Shown piece by piece: positions 1 to 5,891 of a stretch of 28,054 nucleotides of DNA. The notes below the pieces were generated by a model that saw only the letters and a program-made list of their open reading frames with translations, had not been told where the DNA came from and ran no database searches. The translations under genes and the position numbers were made by a program. How positions within the stretch are numbered: position 1 is the stretch's first letter; the number at the start of each line of letters is the position of its first letter. The stretch is from an uncultured Lachnospiraceae bacterium. Its GTDB lineage: Bacteria > Bacillota_A > Clostridia > Lachnospirales > Lachnospiraceae. The stretch spans positions 4,078-32,131 of the forward strand of contig CAJUFW010000016.1 of NCBI GenBank assembly GCA_910585655.1, written 5' to 3'.

Positions 1-920
1 TGTAAAACATTGCGAATTCTTGCCTTTGTATCTCCTTCTCCAAATGCCAACGGCGTCGGTGTCAGCACGGAGCTTCCGCCTGGAAAAATCCCCTTGTTTC
101 CAATGGTCAGATTAAGAAGAGAGGTAGAATAGTCACAGCGGATCTCCTCTCCCATCCGACGCAGGACAGATTCGTCACAAGACATTTCCATATCCCGTAT
201 CGCCAGAAAAAACGCCAGCCATACCAAAGGATTGAACCAGTGAAGACACAGCGCCAAAAAAGCCAGTGGCTTTATCAAATAGTCTCTCCGCCTAATATGA
301 GTTTGTTCATGTAGTAAAATATACGTCTGCTCCTCTTTGGAAAGGGTAGACGGCAGATAAATCTGCGGACGGACAATACCAATCACAAACGGAGACGCAA
401 TCCGATCTGCCAGCCAGATATTTTCCCGCATCCTCACGGCGCCAACCAGACGCCGCCGCAGGCGCCAGACCGATACCAGACTCGAAAACAGCAGTCCTCC
501 AAATCCTATCAGCCAAAGTCCTGCCAGCACAGTCCTAACACTTATTCTATCTTCGTCTGCTCCCTTTAACTCATCCAAACGACTTTCGGCTTTCGTATTG
601 TTTATATTCTTTTGTCCTAGTTCCCCTGTGCCACTATTTCCTTCTATTCCCTGTATTTCTCCCTTGCTCGAATAGGTTCCCTTATCAAGCGTAAAGCTCT
701 CGCCTCGGATCGCCTCTAACGGTACGCTTAGGACACCCAGCAAGGAAAACGAACTGGATATTGCTGTCGGACAAAGCAGCCGAAACAACACTACCGCCCA
801 AAGGGCATAAGAAAATACCTTAGGCGCTTTTCTTAACAGCCATCTGACAGGCAGGATACAAAGGATCACAAAGCTCGCCGTTATGCTCATCTCTACGAAC
901 ACTATCCACACTCTATCCAT
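1..920 (-). CDS. BlaR1-family M56 sensor metalloprotease, partial (C-terminus outside window)
   Basis: The readable part is 306 residues and runs off the left edge. It has the M56/BlaR1 layout: membrane segments near residues 3-28 and 36-55, a charged and glycine/asparagine-rich stretch around 75-115, another membrane segment near 125-145, then a cytoplasmic zinc protease. The zinc motif HEQTH lies at about 204-208 and the downstream acidic motif MEMSCDES follows, so the protease core looks intact. A further membrane segment (PLAFLALCLHWF) lies between them. In the family, an extracellular sensor detects a beta-lactam or envelope signal and the protease then inactivates the partner repressor. 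Here the sensor domain would lie beyond the edge, so the ligand is unknown. The ATG at 920 is preceded by GGAGG at 7-nt spacing; an in-frame ATG at 935 overlaps that site and is less likely. The BlaI-type repressor lies just upstream. Confidence 0.88.
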   Translation of the reverse strand, partial: MDRVWIVFVEMSITASFVILCILPVRWLLRKAPKVFSYALWAVVLFRLLCPTAISSSFSLLGVLSVPLEAIRGESFTLDKGTYSSKGEIQGIEGNSGTGELGQKNINNTKAESRLDELKGADEDRISVRTVLAGLWLIGFGGLLFSSLVSVWRLRRRLVGAVRMRENIWLADRIASPFVIGIVRPQIYLPSTLSKEEQTYILLHEQTHIRRRDYLIKPLAFLALCLHWFNPLVWLAFFLAIRDMEMSCDESVLRRMGEEIRCDYSTSLLNLTIGNKGIFPGGSSVLTPTPLAFGEGDTKARIRNVL

Positions 921-936
921 ATTTTTTTCCTCCATA

Positions 937-1071
937 TTAGTTCCGTCTCTACACTCTCAGCGCCCCTCCTTGGAAGAAACTTCCTTCGTAAAAGAACACG
1001 AAGGAAATTTCTTCCCGGCGCTTCCCGTTTCGAGACTGTTTTTTTAGTTCCGTCTCTACACTCCCAGCGTC
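937..1071 (-). repeat. Palindromic structured element between blaI-type and blaR1-type genes
   Basis: Two 26-bp direct copies (937-962 and 1044-1069, one mismatch, 107 bp apart) flank a large imperfect palindrome at 945-1036. Its arms are: closing GTCTC/GAGAC (945-949 with 1032-1036), AGCGCC/GGCGCT (959-964 with 1017-1022), and a 17-bp inner stem with one mismatch (972-988 with 999-1015) around a 10-nt loop. One strand carries a 7-nt bulge, AAGGAGG on the minus strand (965-971), opposite a single base. The linker at 1037-1051 reads TGTTTTTTTAGTTCC on the plus strand. The bulge and linker match those of the array at 22427-22648, although the stems are unrelated in sequence. There is no U-tract placed to make it a simple terminator for the repressor gene. 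Confidence 0.8.
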
Positions 1072-1074
1072 TTT

Positions 1075-1437
1075 CTATTGTCTGCGGTTTTCTTCTATCA
1101 GACGACGTAGTTCTTCTACTTCTTGTTCGGAAAGTTTTTTTCGGGCGGTAAACGCCGCCAGAAAACCAGGGAGGGAACCGCCGAAAGATTCCTCTACAAA
1201 TTGCTCGGAAAGCCCGGATTGAAATTCTTCTTTTGTCTGAAGCACTTGTACCGTTCCTTCCTGGTTCTCAAAAATCCCCCTTTGGCAGAGACGCCGAAGC
1301 ATCGTATAAGTGGTCGATTTTTTCCAGGAAAGCTCTTTTTCACAAAGCTTTACCAGTTCTCCCGACGCTATCGGCGCATATTCCCAAATCAACCCTGCAA
1401 AACGCAGTTCCATATTTCCTAACTTATAATCCTCCAT
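1075..1437 (-). CDS. BlaI/MecI-family winged-helix repressor
   Basis: This 120-residue protein has the length and pattern of BlaI/MecI repressors. The N-terminal winged helix includes LGNMELRFAGLIWEYAPI and WKKSTTYTMLRRLCQRG (recognition-helix region), followed by a wing and a C-terminal dimerisation helix rich in Glu and Leu. Family members bind palindromic operators as dimers and are removed by proteolysis triggered by BlaR1. The start at 1437 is chosen because AGGAGG lies 8 nt upstream; the longer in-frame reading to 1506 would run through the operator. The next gene downstream is the BlaR1-type protease, separated by the palindromic element. Two 17-bp inverted repeats upstream suggest autorepression. 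The regulated target genes are not visible here. Confidence 0.88.
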   Translation of the reverse strand: MEDYKLGNMELRFAGLIWEYAPIASGELVKLCEKELSWKKSTTYTMLRRLCQRGIFENQEGTVQVLQTKEEFQSGLSEQFVEESFGGSLPGFLAAFTARKKLSEQEVEELRRLIEENRRQ

Positions 1438-1463
1438 GTATAACCTCCTAAAAAACAAAAATG

Positions 1464-1522
1464 GTTTAATGACATTAAACTCTCTATAATTTGAGTTTAA
1501 CACCATTAAACCACCTTGTCAA
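1464..1522 (-). promoter_or_regulatory. Promoter with two palindromic operators for the BlaI-type gene
   Basis: On the minus strand TTGACA (1517-1522) is separated by exactly 17 bp from TAAACT (1494-1499), a good sigma-A-type promoter. A 17-bp palindrome, GTTTAATGACATTAAAC, is perfect around its central base at 1464-1480. A related copy with two mismatched pairs, GTTTAACACCATTAAAC, occupies 1495-1511, between and over the promoter boxes. The centres are 31 bp apart, about three helical turns. This is the classic layout for a self-repressing BlaI-type regulator; the binding itself is inferred. Confidence 0.75.
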
Positions 1523-1589
1523 GTGCTGTTTTTCTGTTTATGCGCTTTCTTATGTATTGTGCTTGTCAGTTTTGCTCCTGCCGTCAGGC

Positions 1590-2396
1590 TTAAATCCTCA
1601 TTTTATATTCCAGTCGGATTTTATCGGCAATCAATGCTACAAATTCGGAATTTGTCGGCTTTCCTTTTCCGTTGCTTACCGTATAGCCGAACAGCTCGTC
1701 GATCGTATCCATCTTACCGCGGCTCCAGGCGACTTCAATCGCATGACGGATTGCCCGTTCTACCCGACTTGGCGTCGTGCGGTGTTTTTTGGCAATGGAA
1801 GGATACAATACTTTGGTAATGGAACCAAGCATTTCATTGTCTTCCACAGCCATCATAATCGCATCACGTAAATACTGATAACCCTTGATATGAGCCGGAA
1901 CCCCTATTTCATGTATCATATCTGTCACATCCGCTTCCAGGTTCCGCTCCAAGTAAGTTTGATTGCTGTCCGGCAGAACAATCCGACTGTTGGGATCAAA
2001 ATTTTTCACCTGAAAAGGCAATTCTCCATTCACCCGTCTGATACGGCTGATTACTCCAGCGTTATCAAACGGCTTCATTACATAATAGTTGGCTCCCAAC
2101 TCAAAGGCTTGCTCGGTAATTCCCTCCTGTCCAATCGCAGACAGAACGATAAATGCCGGACGTTTTTTCAGTTTTTCCGTGTGGGCGCGTTCTAATACTC
2201 CCAAGCCGTCGAGCTTTGGCATGACCAGATCCAACAGCACCACGTCCGGCTCCTTCTCCCGAATCAAATCCATCCCCTGCATACCATCTACCGCTTTACC
2301 AACTACTTCCATGTCGTTTTCCGGTTTCAAAATATCTTCCAGGAGGTTGCAGATTCTTTCATTATCATCAATGATGGCTACACTTATTTTACCCAT
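1590..2396 (-). CDS. spo0A: Stage 0 sporulation response regulator Spo0A
   Basis: Spo0A is the phosphorylation-activated master regulator of entry into sporulation and binds 0A boxes (TGTCGAA). The protein is 268 residues, the usual family length. The receiver domain (1-120) keeps acidic D10/D11, phospho-acceptor D56 in VVLLDLVMPKLDG, S86 and K108. The C-terminal Spo0A DNA-binding domain contains the highly conserved stretch PSRVERAIRHAIEVAWSRG and ends in EYKMRI. The start at 2396 fits the family N-terminus (MGKISVAIIDDNERI) and has GGAGG upstream, with a rather long 11-nt spacing; the longer in-frame reading to 2477 is leader RNA. It lies downstream of spoIVB in the conserved order and has its own promoter and a 0A box (2617-2673). 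No clear terminator is visible after the stop. Confidence 0.98.
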   Translation of the reverse strand: MGKISVAIIDDNERICNLLEDILKPENDMEVVGKAVDGMQGMDLIREKEPDVVLLDLVMPKLDGLGVLERAHTEKLKKRPAFIVLSAIGQEGITEQAFELGANYYVMKPFDNAGVISRIRRVNGELPFQVKNFDPNSRIVLPDSNQTYLERNLEADVTDMIHEIGVPAHIKGYQYLRDAIMMAVEDNEMLGSITKVLYPSIAKKHRTTPSRVERAIRHAIEVAWSRGKMDTIDELFGYTVSNGKGKPTNSEFVALIADKIRLEYKMRI

Positions 2397-2433
2397 ACCC
2401 CCATCATCCTCCTTTCTTTTTAAGCTCCAAAAA

Positions 2434-2535
2434 TCAGTCCTTACCGAGCCTTCCAGATTTGAAAAAGAATTCCACAAAGTAGAATTCTCGCGCCGAGCGC
2501 AGTTGTCTTACGGCAACATCTTCCATGCGCGCGAG
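2434..2535 (-). other. Structured leader of spo0A with two overlapping hairpins
   Basis: The roughly 215-nt untranslated leader of spo0A holds two inverted repeats on the minus strand. CTCGCGC/GCGCGAG (2529-2535 with 2487-2493) encloses a small GTTG/CAAC hairpin. AGAATTC/GAATTCT (2482-2488 with 2466-2472) follows at once and is trailed by a short T run (2462-2465). The two stems share bases 2487-2488, so they compete slightly. A 30-codon frame starting MEDVAVRQLRSAREF (2526 to 2434) crosses both but has no convincing ribosome site. I see no known riboswitch class. It may be an attenuator or a dispersed intergenic repeat. Confidence 0.45.
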
Positions 2536-2616
2536 TGTGCATCCCGCTCTTTTTCCTGTTTTCACAGCTTGTCCGAACATTTATGATACGAAATACAAGC
2601 GGCGTGACAGTTCCCT

Positions 2617-2673
2617 ATTATAATACCCATTTTTTTACATAAAATCAAGTCCTTTTTAACGCAGGATTCGACA
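2617..2673 (-). promoter_or_regulatory. spo0A promoter with upstream 0A box
   Basis: On the minus strand TTGATT (2643-2648) is followed after 17 bp by TATTAT (2620-2625); an overlapping TATAAT sits at 2617-2622 with a less ideal 20-bp spacing. A perfect 0A box, TGTCGAA, lies at 2667-2673, about 18 bp upstream of the -35. A 0A box in this place suggests Spo0A~P regulates its own gene. No sigma-H -10 motif was found at the right spacing. Confidence 0.65.
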
Positions 2674-2698
2674 CATCTTATTTTCTTATTCTGACAGA

Positions 2699-3973
2699 TT
2701 ACTCCAACATGCTTTCGATAAAGGTAGCATAGCCTCTCGTCGAATCTTTTACAAATACATGGGTGACTGCCCCGATCAGCTTCCCGTCCTGCAAAATCGG
2801 ACTTCCGCTCATTCCCTGAACAATGCCTCCGGTCAGTTCCAACAACCGTTCATCCGTAATACGGATTACCATTCCCCGTCCATTTTCTAACCTTCCGTTT
2901 TCAATCTGTTCAATTTCAATTTCGTAGTCCTCCGGTTGCCCTGAAATACAGGAACGAACCCAGGCGGTTCCCAGCTTGACGTCCTGACGCAGAGCGGTAG
3001 GAACTGATTCTCCCCATAGTTCGGATACTGCCTCCGAAGTAAGCTCTCCATTAATCCCATGATTCGTATTGCTTTCAATCATTCCCAGTCTGGCGTCCTC
3101 CGCCTTGTTTATCACACCTACTAACTCGCCTGGCGTACCTGGCACACCTTTTGTAATGGTCAGCACGTTGGCGCGATAGAGATAGCCTTTTTCAATTTCC
3201 AACAAAAGCCCGGTATCTACGTCCGTAATTCCATGCCCTAACGCCCCATATCGTTCCCGCATATCTAAAAAAGTCAGGGTTCCGATTCCCTGTGTGCTAT
3301 CTCTGACCCAAATTCCAGCCTTATAGGATCCTTGGGCGTCCTCGATCGGATGTACGCGCACTTCGCTTTCTTCCCCGTTCCGCCGTATCGCCAGCACAAC
3401 ATCTTCACCGCCGCAGTTCTCGATTGCCTTTTGCAGTTCCCTGGTGGTCGTCACCTTTGTTTCATTGGCAGAAAGGATATAATCCCCCGATTTCACAATA
3501 TTGAGCGCCGGCTCCTGTACTCCTCCCTGCCGGTCTGTTACTTCACCGGTTCCCAGCACCAAAAGCCCATCTGTTTCTACGTAAATACCTACTGTTACTC
3601 CGCAGGGAATCACCTCCTGTTCCTCTACTACCTTCATACTCACTTCTCGGAGCGGAATAATACCGAACAGCCGGAGTGCAATCGTTACATCCCCTGTCTG
3701 GTCAGCCTTGATGGTAAAAGGATGGCTAAAATCCATACGGATCTTTTCTCCTTCTACCAGCTTTTTATTTAAGTTTACCGCCCCAACTTGTGTGACATCT
3801 GCTTCTCCGGTAAAGGGAAGCGAAAAATCAAACTCCTCTTCACTGTTTACCAGGATATGGATATGTTCCGGCAGGCTGTTGTTTACATAGCTTATATAAT
3901 AGACGCACATTCCTGCCAAAGTCAACAAAAAAGCTACGATTAAAATGCTACGGTAAATTTTTTTTCGTTTCAT
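2699..3973 (-). CDS. spoIVB: SpoIVB peptidase (S55), sporulation signalling protease
   Basis: SpoIVB is made in the forespore, crosses the inner forespore membrane, and cleaves SpoIVFA so that pro-sigma-K is processed in the mother cell. The 424-residue protein has an N-terminal membrane anchor (about 8-29), a PDZ domain (about 125-215) and a C-terminal S55 serine protease domain. The expected catalytic residues are present: H247 in GALGHGITD, D374 in RITDERL and S389 in VQGMSGSPI; the D-S spacing equals that of the B. subtilis enzyme. The protein ends soon after (VKDSTRGYATFIESMLE), as is usual. The ATG at 3973 has GAAAGG upstream. It lies between recN and spo0A, as in most endospore formers, and has a forespore-type promoter (4015-4045). 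Confidence 0.97.
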   Translation of the reverse strand: MKRKKIYRSILIVAFLLTLAGMCVYYISYVNNSLPEHIHILVNSEEEFDFSLPFTGEADVTQVGAVNLNKKLVEGEKIRMDFSHPFTIKADQTGDVTIALRLFGIIPLREVSMKVVEEQEVIPCGVTVGIYVETDGLLVLGTGEVTDRQGGVQEPALNIVKSGDYILSANETKVTTTRELQKAIENCGGEDVVLAIRRNGEESEVRVHPIEDAQGSYKAGIWVRDSTQGIGTLTFLDMRERYGALGHGITDVDTGLLLEIEKGYLYRANVLTITKGVPGTPGELVGVINKAEDARLGMIESNTNHGINGELTSEAVSELWGESVPTALRQDVKLGTAWVRSCISGQPEDYEIEIEQIENGRLENGRGMVIRITDERLLELTGGIVQGMSGSPILQDGKLIGAVTHVFVKDSTRGYATFIESMLE

Positions 3974-4014
3974 ACCCGACTGCCTTTCTATTTTATATAT
4001 TTGCAGCCGCCTCC

Positions 4015-4045
4015 TTTTTTCACCCCTGTTATGACTTAAGTATGC
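4015..4045 (-). promoter_or_regulatory. Likely sigma-F/sigma-G promoter for spoIVB
   Basis: On the minus strand GCATA (4041-4045) is separated by 16 bp from GGTGAAAAAA (4015-4024). This fits the sigma-F pattern GYATA, N16, GGNRANANTA with one mismatch, and the -35 box also suits sigma-G. spoIVB belongs to the forespore regulons in B. subtilis, which supports the call. The +1 would fall about 30-40 nt before the start codon. Confidence 0.6.
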
Positions 4046-4060
4046 ATCCTACCCGGAGGG

Positions 4061-4107
4061 TTTTTGTATGATAGGGAAGTTTGGAGAACTTTCCTATCAT
4101 ACAAAAA
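4061..4107. repeat. 21-bp near-perfect inverted repeat between recN and spoIVB
   Basis: Bases 4061-4081 and 4087-4107 are reverse complements except for one G/T pair, with a 5-nt spacer. The core is GTATGATAGGGAAGTT. The arms end in T and A runs on opposite sides, so neither strand has a U-tract after the stem. It is therefore not a standard terminator. It abuts the recN terminator hairpin at 4107. Confidence 0.75.
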
Positions 4108-4129
4108 AAGGGAGCGCTTCACTCCCTTT
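4103..4129 (-). terminator. Rho-independent terminator of recN
   Basis: On the minus strand AAAGGGAG (4122-4129) pairs with CTCCCTTT (4107-4114) around a 7-nt loop and runs into a T tract (down to 4103). It lies 27 bp after the recN stop codon. This separates recN from spoIVB, which then needs its own promoter. Confidence 0.85.
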
Positions 4130-4156
4130 AGTATACCCAAAACTTTATCTATTTTT

Positions 4157-5836
4157 TCATGGAAAAACCGCTTTCGTTTCATTTGCCAGTTTTTTCATTT
4201 CCAAAGCGCTCTTACGTACGATATCCGTAATCTGCGCTCCGCCTAAAATCCTTGCCAACTCTTCAATCGACTCTTCTTCCAAAAGCTGCCGAATCTGCGT
4301 AGCAGTAGAATCGTTTACCGCTTCTTTTTCAATGATAAAATGGCTGTCTGCCATTGCGGCAATCTGCGCCAAATGGGTAATCGCCAATACCTGATGATTC
4401 CTGGCAATTGTCGCCATTTTTTCCGATACCTTTTGAGCAGTTCTTCCACTGATTCCGACATCAATTTCATCAAAAATCAACGTTGGGATTGCATCGGCTT
4501 CTGCCATCACAGACTTAACCGCCAGCATAATCCGGGACAGCTCGCCTCCGGATGCCACCTCTGAGAGCGGTCGTACCGGCTCTCCTGGATTGGTAGAAAT
4601 TAAAAACTGTACCTCATCGTTTCCCAGTTCCGTAAAGCTCGAAAGCTTCCGGAAGGAAATCTCAAACTGTACGTCCAGAAAGTTTAAGTCCTGCAAAGCC
4701 TGCTTTATCTGTATCGCAAGTTCCTTTGCATATTTCTTTCGGATCTCTGAAAGTGCTTGGCATCTTTTGGCAAGTTCTTCTTCAAAAGCTGCTAACTCTT
4801 CCTGACAGCGGTTTCGATACAGCTCATAATTTCGATACCGTTCAATTTCCGCCTCCGCCTCCTGCTGATAAGCCATCAGCGTTTCATAGGTTCCCCCATG
4901 TTTTGCCATCAATCCACGTATCGTATCCAACCGTTCTTCCATCTCCGTCAAGGAATCTTCCTCAAACACACAGCCGTCTTGATAGCTTGCAATTTCCCGG
5001 TTAAAATCATCCAATAACGCTTCCAGCTCTCGAAGCTGCTCCAACAGCCCGGAGGCTTCCTCGTCTAATTCTGCGGCACGTCCCATCTGTCGCACTGCTC
5101 TTCCCAAAAGATCGGCCGCTCCCTCGTCACCACCGCATAAGCCATGGATTTCCTGTACCAAATCCCACAGCATTTTGGCATTCGACATTTTTTTACAGGC
5201 GGCGGCAAGCTCCTCTTCCTCTCCAGGTTTGACCTGAGCTTCTTCGATTTCATTCCATTCATATTCCAAAAAAGAAAGCTCTCTTAGCCGCTTCTCTTCA
5301 TCTAAGGTAAACGTCTCTAGCTCCTTTTTCTTTTTTCTCCAGCTCTGTACCAAAGAACGTAGCTCCGCTTTCGGCGCTTCCGTTTCCCCTCTGCCGTATC
5401 GATCTAAAATCTCCAGATGATTTTGAATATGCAGCAGAGATTGATGCTCATGCTGCCCATGAATGTCCAAAAGAAGAGAAGCCACCTCCCGCACACGGCT
5501 TAAGGTGACACTCTCTCCGTTGATTTTGCTGATACTTCTATCTCCTGTCAAGCGTCTCGACAAAATGACCTGCCCGTCTTCCGGATAGACGTCATATGCT
5601 TCCAACAGACTTTTCAGCCTTTCTTCTACTTGGAAAACCAGTTCTACGGAAGCGTAAGCGGCGCCCTTCCGAATCAGGCTCCGGGAGGCTTTCGCCCCCA
5701 GAGCCAAGCTGATAGAACCAATGATCACCGATTTCCCGGCTCCTGTTTCCCCAGTCAGAATATTTAGATGATTGCCAAAAGAAATATCCACTTCATCTAT
5801 AATCGCCAGATTTTTCACATGTAAATGCTCTAACAA
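4157..5836 (-). CDS. recN: DNA repair protein RecN
   Basis: RecN is an SMC-like ATPase that gathers DNA ends during double-strand break repair. The protein is 559 residues, normal for the family. Walker A GETGAGKS lies at 29-36, the ABC signature VASGGELS at 427-434, and Walker B LIFDEID has its acidic pair at 456-457. The long middle is charged and coiled-coil-like, rich in Glu, Leu and Lys, and breaks near 230-300. The start codon is TTG at 5836, with GGGAG 7 nt upstream and the typical N-terminus MLEHLHVKNLAIIDEV; no in-frame ATG fits better. In most relatives recN directly follows argR. Here a large Big_2 protein gene precedes it by 55 bp on the same strand with no terminator visible between them, so part of its expression may come from that gene. 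Confidence 0.97.
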   Translation of the reverse strand: MLEHLHVKNLAIIDEVDISFGNHLNILTGETGAGKSVIIGSISLALGAKASRSLIRKGAAYASVELVFQVEERLKSLLEAYDVYPEDGQVILSRRLTGDRSISKINGESVTLSRVREVASLLLDIHGQHEHQSLLHIQNHLEILDRYGRGETEAPKAELRSLVQSWRKKKKELETFTLDEEKRLRELSFLEYEWNEIEEAQVKPGEEEELAAACKKMSNAKMLWDLVQEIHGLCGGDEGAADLLGRAVRQMGRAAELDEEASGLLEQLRELEALLDDFNREIASYQDGCVFEEDSLTEMEERLDTIRGLMAKHGGTYETLMAYQQEAEAEIERYRNYELYRNRCQEELAAFEEELAKRCQALSEIRKKYAKELAIQIKQALQDLNFLDVQFEISFRKLSSFTELGNDEVQFLISTNPGEPVRPLSEVASGGELSRIMLAVKSVMAEADAIPTLIFDEIDVGISGRTAQKVSEKMATIARNHQVLAITHLAQIAAMADSHFIIEKEAVNDSTATQIRQLLEEESIEELARILGGAQITDIVRKSALEMKKLANETKAVFP

Positions 5837-5891
5837 ACGTTTTCTCCCTATTTCCTATGATTCTTAACAGAAATGATATCGTATATACTTC

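Noticed and set aside
937..1069. Two 26-bp direct repeats 107 bp apart, CRISPR-like at first sight
   Set aside because: Only two copies, and the interval between them is itself palindromic and structured rather than a unique spacer; no cas genes nearby.
1512..1589. Terminator for spo0A
   Set aside because: Only a 4-bp CCTG/CAGG stem with no T tract is present, too weak to call.
2397..2477. Longer Spo0A reading from 2477
   Set aside because: The extra residues are translated leader hairpin sequence and do not match the Spo0A N-terminus.
4064..4246. Plus-strand open frame across the 4061-4107 inverted repeat
   Set aside because: It runs over a hairpin, a terminator and the recN 3' end, with no ribosome site and no recognisable domain.
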